Assembly (NCBI RefSeq): GCF_002849225.1
Contig: NZ_PKMC01000002.1
Span: 372,001-436,000 of the forward strand
Length of the DNA: 64,000 nt
Reading direction: 5' to 3'
Source of the DNA: Actinomyces sp. UMB0138
GTDB taxonomy: Bacteria > Bacillota > Negativicutes > Veillonellales > Veillonellaceae
The position numbers were made by a program, and so were the translations under genes. Below are positions 17,489 to 25,163 of the stretch, piece after piece (the stretch's first letter is position 1; each line of letters starts with the position of its first letter). The notes below the pieces were generated by a model that was not told where the DNA came from, did not search any database, and worked only from the letters and a program-made list of their open reading frames with translations.

Positions 17489-18481
17489 ATGTCACTCAAA
17501 CTTGGGGCATATACCGCATGCCTACATAACTACGATTTGGCAGAAGCTTTGGACATCCTGAAGGGGTATGGCCTCGATGGCGCGGAAGTGAACGTGGGCG
17601 GTTTTATTCCTTCCCCACACTGCCACGTTGACCTGCTAGTTTCTTCAGAAACTGCGCGCGAGGAATATAGGGGGCTGTTTGCTGATAAGGGGATGCAGAT
17701 AACCGGGATGAACTGTTCGGGCAACGTTCTGGATCCCCTCTCGGACGTCGGGCCGCGCCATCACTACGACTTGAAGAGGGCGATCGAGTTGGCCTCCAAG
17801 CTGGGGGTGGACGAGATTGTGTGTATGTCGGGCGCACCCGGTTCGGACCCGGATGCAAAGTATCCCTCCTGGGTGGTAAATCCGTGGAACGGCGTTTACC
17901 TAGAAGTGCTGCACTACCAGCAGTCCGTCCTAGATAAGTACTGGAAAGAGATGGACAAGAGGGCGGCTGATGCGGGAGTGAAACTTGCGTGGGAGTTGCA
18001 CCCGCACAATACTGTCTTCACCCCGGTGGGCTTCATGAATTTCCTTGAGCGAGTGCAGCCAACAAACATAGGCGTAAACATGGATCCGTCGCATCTGATG
18101 TGGCAGGGCATGGACATCTTCAAATGCATCGATTACCTCGGCGAACATATTTACCACGTCCACGCCAAGGATACGAAGATACTGCCGGATGTCGATGTAC
18201 GGGGTGTGCTCGATGACAACTTCACCAAGTGGCCTGATGAAAACCCGTATCCGTCTGGCATGGCCCACTACTGTTCTACTTGGGCAGAGCCGGCGCCCTG
18301 GCGGTTCGTAGCTGTTGGGAATGGGCATGATACCGACTGGTGGGCAGAATTCCTGCGGCACATCGAGGCGGTAAACCCAAACATGAACGTCAATATTGAA
18401 CATGAGGACCCATTCCTAGACCAGTTAGCCGGCATTGAAGTGTCAGCGAAGACGCTGCTGGCGGCCAATAAGGGCAAGTAG
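17489..18481 (+). CDS. Sugar-phosphate isomerase/epimerase-like TIM-barrel enzyme
   Basis: 330 residues, AP-endonuclease-2-type TIM barrel. MNCSGNVL, ELHPHNTVF, NMDPSHLMWQGMD, YHVHAKDTK and the C-terminal NIEHEDP give the Glu, Asp, His and Glu residues expected of the divalent metal site. It sits between a Gfo/Idh/MocA gene and an iolH-like gene and was probably transcribed with them from the 16201 promoter. Substrate unknown; an inosose or keto-polyol isomerase is likely from context. Confidence 0.8.
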   Translation: MSLKLGAYTACLHNYDLAEALDILKGYGLDGAEVNVGGFIPSPHCHVDLLVSSETAREEYRGLFADKGMQITGMNCSGNVLDPLSDVGPRHHYDLKRAIELASKLGVDEIVCMSGAPGSDPDAKYPSWVVNPWNGVYLEVLHYQQSVLDKYWKEMDKRAADAGVKLAWELHPHNTVFTPVGFMNFLERVQPTNIGVNMDPSHLMWQGMDIFKCIDYLGEHIYHVHAKDTKILPDVDVRGVLDDNFTKWPDENPYPSGMAHYCSTWAEPAPWRFVAVGNGHDTDWWAEFLRHIEAVNPNMNVNIEHEDPFLDQLAGIEVSAKTLLAANKGK

Positions 18482-18508
18482 GAAGGTTCTAGCTAAAAGG
18501 AGTAACAA

Positions 18509-19372
18509 ATGGTAGATATCGCCCTTGATCCAAATATGTACTACTTTTCCATGTCGGTGCCCGATACGCTTCGCAAGGCGCGAGAGCTGGGGTATGACAA
18601 TGTGGAGCTTTCCCCCAACGCGGACTTCCACTTTTGGCACCACTACCCAAAGGCAGATGACGACTACGTTGCCGACCTGATGAAGGCTTCCAAGAAGACA
18701 GGGGTGCGTATTCGCACGCTCAATCCGGTGTTCAACTGGTCTTCTGTGGACGAGCAGGAGCGCATGGCACAGGTGCGCAACTGGCGGCGGCTACTGGAGA
18801 TCGCCGATCAGCTGGACTGTCGCGAGATCACCTCGGAGTTTTCTGGGAATCCGAACACCCCCATGGAATGTGAACACCAGTGGTACAAGTCCATGGCAGA
18901 ACTGGAAGGTGACTTCGAAAAGTACGGCATCGCGCTGAATATGGAAGCCCACCCCTACGACTTCGTCGAGACTCACGATGCAGCATTGCGTCTGGTGCGC
19001 GGGGTGAATAAGGAGTGGGTAAATTACGAATACTGTTGCCCGCACACCTTCCACCTGTCCGAAGGTAAGGGAGATGTGGAGCGGATGTTGCGCAGTAGTG
19101 GGAAGAAGCTCAGGGAAGTGCATGTTGCCGACGTCTTCAATCACGCTGCTAACGACGGCAACCGCTACATCATTAACCCGCCGGGGGTGGACGCGCGCGT
19201 GCACCAGCACAACGAGATCGGGAAGGGCGAGGTAGATTGGGACGCCGTCTTCAACACGTTGCACGACATGAACTTTGACGGGGTGCTGAGCGTATGCGTC
19301 TTCGGCTGGCATGAATGGGCGGACCAGATTAACAAGCGGATTCTGGAGCGCTTGCAAAAGGAATTCGCTTAG
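18509..19372 (+). CDS. iolH: IolH-like TIM-barrel protein
   Basis: 287 residues. The N terminus MVDIALDPNMYYFSMSVPDT and the late stretch RYIINPPGVDARVHQHNEIG match the IolH family found in actinobacterial inositol clusters. Other landmarks are NMEAHPYDFVE and VHVADVFNHAANDG, which could supply metal ligands. The exact reaction of IolH is not settled; it is treated as an isomerase/epimerase of inositol-derived intermediates. AAAAGGAG precedes the ATG. It is the last gene before a hairpin region. Confidence 0.78.
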   Translation: MVDIALDPNMYYFSMSVPDTLRKARELGYDNVELSPNADFHFWHHYPKADDDYVADLMKASKKTGVRIRTLNPVFNWSSVDEQERMAQVRNWRRLLEIADQLDCREITSEFSGNPNTPMECEHQWYKSMAELEGDFEKYGIALNMEAHPYDFVETHDAALRLVRGVNKEWVNYEYCCPHTFHLSEGKGDVERMLRSSGKKLREVHVADVFNHAANDGNRYIINPPGVDARVHQHNEIGKGEVDWDAVFNTLHDMNFDGVLSVCVFGWHEWADQINKRILERLQKEFA

Positions 19373-19410
19373 GGGGTTGCCTATAGGTCGCTGATTTGTT
19401 TCTTCCACAT

Positions 19411-19459
19411 CGCTTTGGCGGGGGCAGGGCACTGTCTCCGCCAAAGGCGCATGTGCGCC
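19411..19459 (+). terminator. Hairpins after the iolH-like gene (possible weak terminator)
   Basis: CTTTGGCGG (19413-19421) pairs with CCGCCAAAG (19438-19446), followed by the palindrome GGCGCATGTGCGCC (19446-19459). No T-run follows, so termination may be partial or depend on Rho. Confidence 0.45.
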
Positions 19460-19593
19460 GTTAATGCTGGTGAGAGGGGAGTCTAGGTCTTAGGGCCTTG
19501 TGTCTAAACCGTCTTTGAACTAATGTTTTTTTGTAGTGACAAATATCGCTTGGGAAGCTGGTCCCACGCGAGGCCTAGTGCAAAGGAGCAACC

Positions 19594-20790
19594 ATGGCCA
19601 GGAAACGAATTGGCGTAGGAGTAATTTCGCTTGGATGGATGGGCAGGCTGCACACCCGCTCCTACAAGGCTCTGCGCGAGAAATATCCAGAGCTAGAAGT
19701 GGACATCGATCTTGTGGTCTGTTGTGATCTGATCGAAGAAAACAGGCGCGTAGCGGTAGAAAACCTAGGGTTCTCGAAAGCGGTAGAGGACTACCACGAG
19801 GTGCTAAACGATCCAGAGGTCGACATTGTGTCGATCTGCGCCCCAAACTTCTTGCACCACGAAATTGCGATGGCGACCATTGCGGCAGGCAAGCCGTTCT
19901 GGATTGAAAAGCCCATGGGCATTTCCGCAGCCCAGTCAAAAGACATTGCCGAGGGCGCAGCCCGAGCCGGCTTGATCACTTCCGTCGGGTTCAACTACCG
20001 GCACACGCCGGCTATTGAACTGGGGCGCAAGCTAATTGCCGAGGGCAAGTTGGGGACTATTACCAATGCTCGCGTGTGGCTCATCGCTGATTACGCATCC
20101 GGCCCAGAAGGGCCGCTGACTTGGCGTTATTCAAAGGAAAAAGCTGGTGCGGGCGTAATTTTGGATCTGCTAGGACACGGCGAAGACCTAGTGCAGTATC
20201 TGCTGAAAGATCGCATCAGCGCGGTAACGGCACAAACTGGCACGTTCATTACCGAACGTCCGATCCCCCTGAAGGCTGGCATCGGCCATACGGGCTGGGA
20301 AGTATCAGAGAAGAAAGGCCCGGTAGGAAACGAAGACTACGTGTCCGTCATCGGCCGGTTCGAATCCGGGGCGCTGCTAACGATGGAATCCTCTCGTGTG
20401 TCAGTGGGGCCGCGCGCCGAATACATAGTGGAAATTTACGGTACTGACGGTTCCATCCGGTGGAACTTCGAAGATCTGAATCACCTGCAGATCTGCCTGG
20501 GACGCCAGAATGGCTTCCAACAGGGCTACACGAACGCCATGGCAGGCCCGGACTTCCCCGACTTCATGCGCTTCCAGCCAGGAGCTGGTACATCGATGGG
20601 ATTTGACGACATGAAGGTGGTAGAAGCTGCCCAGTTTATCCAGGGCATTTTGGAGCAGAGGCAGATTGGCCCCTCGGCAGCCGACGGGTGGTCCGCTGCA
20701 GAAGTAGATGCCGCAGTTGAGGCCTCGGCGGGCGATGGCAAGTGGCACGAAGTGACCCCGGTAACCGAGCACACCACCTTCGACAAATAG
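19594..20790 (+). CDS. Gfo/Idh/MocA-family oxidoreductase (copy 4)
   Basis: 398 residues with GVISLGWMGRLH at the nucleotide site, WIEKPMG carrying the conserved Lys and GAGVILDLLGHGEDLVQYLL at the substrate site. It shares with the gene at 16300 the motif series of longer polyol dehydrogenases (LTWRYSKEKAGAGV here, LAWRYTGPMGSGAL there), so the two are closer to each other than to IolG. AAAGGAG precedes the ATG. It lies 98 bp upstream of the second MFS carrier, which suggests that both handle the same polyol or inositol isomer. Confidence 0.8.
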   Translation: MARKRIGVGVISLGWMGRLHTRSYKALREKYPELEVDIDLVVCCDLIEENRRVAVENLGFSKAVEDYHEVLNDPEVDIVSICAPNFLHHEIAMATIAAGKPFWIEKPMGISAAQSKDIAEGAARAGLITSVGFNYRHTPAIELGRKLIAEGKLGTITNARVWLIADYASGPEGPLTWRYSKEKAGAGVILDLLGHGEDLVQYLLKDRISAVTAQTGTFITERPIPLKAGIGHTGWEVSEKKGPVGNEDYVSVIGRFESGALLTMESSRVSVGPRAEYIVEIYGTDGSIRWNFEDLNHLQICLGRQNGFQQGYTNAMAGPDFPDFMRFQPGAGTSMGFDDMKVVEAAQFIQGILEQRQIGPSAADGWSAAEVDAAVEASAGDGKWHEVTPVTEHTTFDK

Positions 20791-20888
20791 AAAGAGGGGG
20801 CTGCTGCAGGCAGATTGAAGGCGTGCTGGTGTCAACATGACTGCCAGCTGCGGAAATCTGCGCGGTTGTCCCGGCTCTGGAGAGGCAA

Positions 20889-22547
20889 ATGACTGATTCA
20901 ACTTCGACAGGCGGCGACTTTTATAGTAAGTTCACGCCGCAGAAAATAACGGAAATGGTGGCCGAGACGCCGCCCTCTGGAAAGAGGAGGGGTATTGCAG
21001 CCCTGGCGGCAGTGGCCACCTTAGGCTCGCTGCTGTTCGGCTACGATACGGGCGTTATCTCGGGGGCCCTGCCCTACATGTATATGCCTCATGGGGCGGG
21101 CGGGATGTCACTGACGGCGCTCGAAGAGGGCGCCATCGGTGGTGTGCTCACGCTCGCGGCAGCTTTCGGGGCGCTCCTTGGAGGGCGACTGTCAGATAGA
21201 TATGGACGTAAGCATAACATCATCCTGCTGGCGGTACTGTTCATTATCGGCGCAGTTGGTAATACCTTCTCGCCAAACGTGTGGATTATGTACATCTTCC
21301 GCGCCATCTTAGGCTTAGCTGTAGGCGGGGCATCCGCGACGGTTCCTGTGTTCTTAGCTGAATCTGCTCCCAAGAGGGTGCGCGGCATGATCGTAGCTGT
21401 TGATCAGCTAATGATCGTTGTGGGCCAGTTGCTGGCGTTTTCGATGAACGCGGCAATCAACTCGGCCCATGGCGGCCCGCAGCTGACGGTAGCGGCGGAT
21501 CCTACCGGAACGATCAAGCCGGGCACCTACGATTGGGATGCGTTGAACCAGATGGTATCCCAGCAAGTAGGTACAGATAAGGCTGCTATTCACGACTTCA
21601 TGATGCAGCTGAGCGTAACTGCGGGTAACGGCTCTGCTTGGCGGTGGATGATCATTCTGTGCACCCTACCGGCCATCTTCTTGTGGATAGGTATGCACCT
21701 GATGCCAGAGTCCTCGCGCTGGTACGTGATCAAGCATCAGATGTACCAGGCCATCGGGGCTTTGAAGCGCGTGCGGGATCCTGAAAAGGATGGTTCGCTC
21801 GAGGATGAACTGAACGAGATGGTGGCCGCTCGCATGGAGCACGATGCCACTGAGAGGCTCGGTCTGCGCGAAGTCTTGCAAACGCCGTGGCTGCGCAAGC
21901 TGTTGGCGGTAGGCATTTTCATGGCGATCGTGAATCAGACAACCGGCGTGAACACGGTAATGTACTACGCTCCCAAGGTGCTTTCGTTTGCAGGGATGGG
22001 CACGTCGGCAGCGATTACTGCACAGGTCGCCAATGGTGTCATGTCTGTGGTTGGCTCCGCCCTCGGGCTCGTTCTTATTACGAAGTTCCGCCGTCGCCAG
22101 ATCCTGATCTTTGACGTGACCGGGGTGGGCGTGTGTCTGCTTACCATTGCGGCGTTGTTCCAGTTTGTGATTGCGCCCGTAATGGGCGGGCCTGGCAAAC
22201 CGCCGGCATGGGCGGCCTACCTGATTCTGGCTGTAATGGGCGTGTTCATGTTGATCGTCCAGTCCACCAATGGAACGGTTGTGTGGACGATGCTGGGCGA
22301 GATGTTCCCGGCAAACGTGCGCGGCGTCATGAACGGTTTCGCTGTGTTCTGCATGTGGATTTCGAACGCGCTGATTACCTGGACCTTCCCGAAGATGATG
22401 GATACCTTCGGTGGGGGAATGACGTACGCATTCTACGGCGTGCTGAATCTGATTATTGCGGTAGTGCTGTTCAAGATCATGCCGGAAACGTCGAATAAGT
22501 CGCTAGACGAGATTGAAAAATACATGCATTCGATCTATTCGAAGTAG
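20889..22547 (+). CDS. MFS sugar-porter family transporter (second inositol/polyol carrier)
   Basis: 552 residues, about 12 membrane helices. GSLLFGYDTGVISGALPY, DRYGRKHN, PESSRWY and PETSNKSLDEIEK are sugar-porter signatures. It is a clear paralogue of the carrier at 4784, with the same long periplasmic insert and the same TPxxxxRIIY-like segment before helix 7. GGAGAGG precedes the ATG. Having two carriers suggests different isomers or affinities. A strong terminator follows. Confidence 0.85.
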   Translation: MTDSTSTGGDFYSKFTPQKITEMVAETPPSGKRRGIAALAAVATLGSLLFGYDTGVISGALPYMYMPHGAGGMSLTALEEGAIGGVLTLAAAFGALLGGRLSDRYGRKHNIILLAVLFIIGAVGNTFSPNVWIMYIFRAILGLAVGGASATVPVFLAESAPKRVRGMIVAVDQLMIVVGQLLAFSMNAAINSAHGGPQLTVAADPTGTIKPGTYDWDALNQMVSQQVGTDKAAIHDFMMQLSVTAGNGSAWRWMIILCTLPAIFLWIGMHLMPESSRWYVIKHQMYQAIGALKRVRDPEKDGSLEDELNEMVAARMEHDATERLGLREVLQTPWLRKLLAVGIFMAIVNQTTGVNTVMYYAPKVLSFAGMGTSAAITAQVANGVMSVVGSALGLVLITKFRRRQILIFDVTGVGVCLLTIAALFQFVIAPVMGGPGKPPAWAAYLILAVMGVFMLIVQSTNGTVVWTMLGEMFPANVRGVMNGFAVFCMWISNALITWTFPKMMDTFGGGMTYAFYGVLNLIIAVVLFKIMPETSNKSLDEIEKYMHSIYSK

Positions 22548-22558
22548 TGGCTTTTCTG

Positions 22559-22591
22559 AAGGGGGCGGAGCTGCGGCTTCGCCCCCTTTTT
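22559..22591 (+). terminator. Terminator after the second MFS carrier
   Basis: AAGGGGGCG (22559-22567) pairs with CGCCCCCTT (22580-22588), followed by TTT. It ends the 16.2-22.5 kb transcription unit. Confidence 0.9.
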
Positions 22592-22688
22592 GCTCGTGAT
22601 AGTGGGGGGCGAGGCCGTGGTGGGACTTTCGGAGGAGGACGGGCGCAAGAGAGCCTTACGATTCCCGCATAATACATATTTTTGTGTG

Positions 22689-22724
22689 AATGTATTTACA
22701 AAGGTGGCGCAGTCGGGCTATATT
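22689..22724 (+). promoter_or_regulatory. Alcohol dehydrogenase promoter with shared 14-bp element
   Basis: TTTACA (22695-22700) and TATATT (22719-22724), 18 bp apart. The -35 box lies within AATGTATTTACAAA (22689-22702), identical to 4630-4643 in front of the first MFS carrier. TTTGT upstream at 22681 forms an outer inverted repeat with ACAAA. Confidence 0.6.
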
Positions 22725-22775
22725 CAAATTAAGCGCTCGCAGTTGAGCCATCACAAAACGCAAGAGGAGACATAG

Positions 22776-23912
22776 ATGTCGGCGAACATTCCACAGACCA
22801 TGAAGGCAGCAGTGTTGCGCGAACCCGGTAAGGGCTTGCACGTTGAAGAAATCCGCACCCCTCACCCGCGCGAGGGCGAAGTACTGGTGAAGGTATCAGC
22901 TTGCGGCATGTGCCACTCGGATTTGCACGTCATCAACGGTGCCATCGCCTTCCCAATGCCCGCTCTGCTAGGGCACGAAGTTGCAGGCGAGATCGTCGAG
23001 ATCGGCCCCGGCAACGACAAGCGCGATCTGAAAGTTGGCGACAAGGTGGCGGGCGCATTCTTGATGCCCTGCGGTACCTGCGAAGCCTGCTCCAAGGGCC
23101 GCGACGATCTGTGTGATCCCTTCTTCTCGATGAACCGGCTCAACGGCACCCTGTACGACGGTGAGACACGCCTGGCCGACCTGGACGGCAACCCGATTTG
23201 GATGTACTCCATGGGCGGCCTGTCTGAATACTGCGTCATCCCGGCCACCTCGGTAACCAAGGCAGGGGACAACATCGATCCCGTAGCCGGATCGATCCTG
23301 GGCTGTGCGGCCTTGACCGCCTACGGCGCTGTTCGCCGGGGCGCGAACCTGCAGTACGGGGAGACCTGCGCGGTTGTTGCGACCGGCGGCGTTGGCTCGA
23401 ACATCATCTCTATCGCCCGCGCGTTTGGCGCCCGCAAGGTAGTCGCCATCGACGTCTCTGACGAGAAGCTGGCACCCATGAAGGAATTGGGGGCAACTGA
23501 CGTAATCAACTCGACCAAGGTGGATAACATCCACGAGGCTATCGTCGACATTGTGGGTGGCACTGGCGTAGATGTGGCCTTCGAAGCGCTGGGCATCCCC
23601 GCAACCTGGACCACCGCCCTCGACGTGCTATCCGACGGCGGTCGCATGGTTCCGATCGGGTTGGGCGCTGGCGTGCAAACTGCCGGTGTCGAGATCAACC
23701 GCACCGTCCGCCGTGGCCAGTCCATCCTGGGCTCCTACGGTGCCCGCACTCGCCAGGATCTGCCCGAGGTAGTCCGCCTAGCCGAAGAGGGCGTCATCCA
23801 CTACCAAGATGTTGTTACCCGCCACTTCGCACTGGAGGATGCAAACGAGGGCTACCAGCTGCTGAAGGAAGGCAAGATAAACGGGCGCGCGGTCGTTGAC
23901 ATGTCTCTGTAA
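22776..23912 (+). CDS. Zinc-dependent alcohol dehydrogenase (MDR family)
   Basis: 378 residues. CGMCHSDLH and GHEVAGEI give the catalytic zinc ligands, CGTCEACSKGRDDLC the four-cysteine structural zinc site, and a GGVGSN turn near residue 205 the nucleotide site. It is closest in style to class III or long-chain primary alcohol dehydrogenases. The promoter shares a 14-bp element with the inositol carrier, so it may take part in polyol use or dispose of an aldehyde formed there. GAGGAG precedes the ATG. Confidence 0.85.
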   Translation: MSANIPQTMKAAVLREPGKGLHVEEIRTPHPREGEVLVKVSACGMCHSDLHVINGAIAFPMPALLGHEVAGEIVEIGPGNDKRDLKVGDKVAGAFLMPCGTCEACSKGRDDLCDPFFSMNRLNGTLYDGETRLADLDGNPIWMYSMGGLSEYCVIPATSVTKAGDNIDPVAGSILGCAALTAYGAVRRGANLQYGETCAVVATGGVGSNIISIARAFGARKVVAIDVSDEKLAPMKELGATDVINSTKVDNIHEAIVDIVGGTGVDVAFEALGIPATWTTALDVLSDGGRMVPIGLGAGVQTAGVEINRTVRRGQSILGSYGARTRQDLPEVVRLAEEGVIHYQDVVTRHFALEDANEGYQLLKEGKINGRAVVDMSL

Positions 23913-23921
23913 AAGCGAAAA

Positions 23922-23955
23922 GTAGTCGGGGCCGGCTCTTAGTCGGCCCCGACTA
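23922..23955 (+). terminator. Terminator after the alcohol dehydrogenase
   Basis: TAGTCGGGGCCG (23923-23934) pairs with CGGCCCCGACTA (23944-23955). It is followed by TTTG, and lies 10 bp after the stop. Confidence 0.85.
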
Positions 23956-23979
23956 TTTGTATGCAAAAGGGCAAAAATA

Positions 23980-24009
23980 TTGGGCCACTCACCGCTGTGA
24001 GTAGCCCAG
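23980..24009 (-). terminator. Terminator of the small membrane protein gene
   Basis: GGGCcACTCAC pairs with GTGAGTaGCCC around a 4-base loop. On the minus strand a U-rich stretch follows (AATATTTTTGCCC), as expected for the gene ending at 24024. Confidence 0.7.
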
Positions 24010-24023
24010 GTGTTAGGCGCAGC

Positions 24024-24239
24024 CTAGTTCTTGTGTGCTGCGGCGATTCCGATGTTGAAGGCGGTTGCGATGCCGGTGAAGGCGACTGCGAATCCGCCAA
24101 TGATTGCCATCGGGAAGATCGAGGTGAATACACCGATCCAGGTGACTACGATGGCTGCGAGCATTAGCGCAAAGAGTGCGACGGTCAGGGCGCCGGTGGT
24201 CAGTTCGGGCTTCACGCCTGCTAGGTACATCTGAGTCAT
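24024..24239 (-). CDS. Small two-helix membrane protein with an IolR-type operator
   Basis: 71 residues. Two hydrophobic segments, about residues 15-37 and 42-66, are joined by a short loop, and both ends are polar. I do not recognise a family. A strong ribosome site (GGAGG, 5 bp before the ATG) and a good terminator show a real, well-translated gene. Its promoter region has TGTTAGGACA (24301-24310), the exact reverse complement of the operator core at the transaldolase promoter. It may be an accessory subunit or regulator of an inositol carrier, but this is inference from the shared operator only. Confidence 0.7.
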   Translation of the reverse strand: MTQMYLAGVKPELTTGALTVALFALMLAAIVVTWIGVFTSIFPMAIIGGFAVAFTGIATAFNIGIAAAHKN

Positions 24240-24300
24240 TTTTCCTCCTGAAAGGCTTATTTGCTGGGGGATCTCTCTTGTCCCTCGCTGTCGGTAACAA

Positions 24301-24310
24301 TGTTAGGACA
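24301..24310 (-). promoter_or_regulatory. IolR-like operator upstream of the small membrane protein
   Basis: TGTTAGGACA is the exact reverse complement of TGTCCTAACA at 3646-3655. It lies next to TTATAT, a possible -10 box on the minus strand. Otherwise the 279-bp gap 24240-24518 shows no gene. Confidence 0.55.
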
Positions 24311-24518
24311 TATAAAACCAGGGCGAAAGGTTACAGGATTTTTTAGCGCGCGCCAACTACTATGACCTTATTCATACGCTGCTGACCTGGGTGAATGTCG
24401 TGTGGAATGGGGTAGGCCAGGGATTTGGCGGCAAAAAAGAAGCACTTTGGCACGCGCTAAACGTTGGTTGGCAAATTTTTGCGTCTCGTAGAGCTAACGC
24501 GGGCTAGAACTAGCCAGC

Positions 24519-25046
24519 CTAGAAATGGTGTTTGAAATCGGCGATAGCCGCGTAGGTTCCCTTGCACACTGCTAGCAGAGTGTCCGGCTCAAGTTTTACC
24601 GACCAGCCGCGCTTGCCAGCGCTAACATGGATGGCTTCCTGCAAAATAGCGGATTCGTCAAGGAAGATGCGGTGAGGCTGTTTCTGCCCCAGCGGGGAAA
24701 TTCCTCCGGCAATGTAGCCGGTAACAACCTGGGCGCGCGCAACGGGAAGCATCTCCGCCCTCTTCCCACCTGCAGCCTTGGCTAGCTGCTTCAAATTCAA
24801 AGTGGCGGTAGCGGGCACGATGCCCACAACATCCTCAGAATCATCGACGCGGGCCATAAGCGTCTTATAAACGGTATCCGGATCCAGGCCCATCAGTTCT
24901 GCCCCCTCGAGGGCGAATCCTTGCTTGGTGCGCGGATCATGGGGGTGTTCTAACACCTCGTAGCTGACGCCTGCCTTATCGAGGGCCTCCAATGCCGGGG
25001 TGGCGGCTCCTGCCTCGACCTTACCTGTGCCACGTTTTTTCGACAT
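24519..25046 (-). CDS. ybaK: YbaK/EbsC-family aminoacyl-tRNA deacylase
   Basis: 175 residues, YbaK/ProX fold. Family landmarks are the Lys in TVYKTLMARVDD, VPATATLNLKQLAKAAGGKRAEM and the GYIAGGISPLGQK loop. Such proteins hydrolyse mischarged Cys-tRNA(Pro). No Shine-Dalgarno is visible; TACAAT ends 6 bp before the ATG, so the mRNA may be leaderless. It stands alone on the minus strand. Confidence 0.88.
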   Translation of the reverse strand: MSKKRGTGKVEAGAATPALEALDKAGVSYEVLEHPHDPRTKQGFALEGAELMGLDPDTVYKTLMARVDDSEDVVGIVPATATLNLKQLAKAAGGKRAEMLPVARAQVVTGYIAGGISPLGQKQPHRIFLDESAILQEAIHVSAGKRGWSVKLEPDTLLAVCKGTYAAIADFKHHF

Positions 25047-25109
25047 GGAACAATTGTAGGCCGGTGCCGGGCAGCGAAATTCCCACGCTGCTAGAACCGG
25101 GATAAAGAA

Positions 25110-25134
25110 GAGGAGGGGGACGTGCCCCCTCCTC
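25110..25134 (-). terminator. Terminator after the MFS exporter
   Basis: GAGGAGGGGG (25110-25119) pairs with CCCCCTCCTC (25125-25134); TTCTTTAT follows on the minus strand. It is 30 bp past the stop of the exporter gene. Confidence 0.75.
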
Positions 25135-25163
25135 GACGTTTCAGTAGCTGCCCCGCGCGCCTA

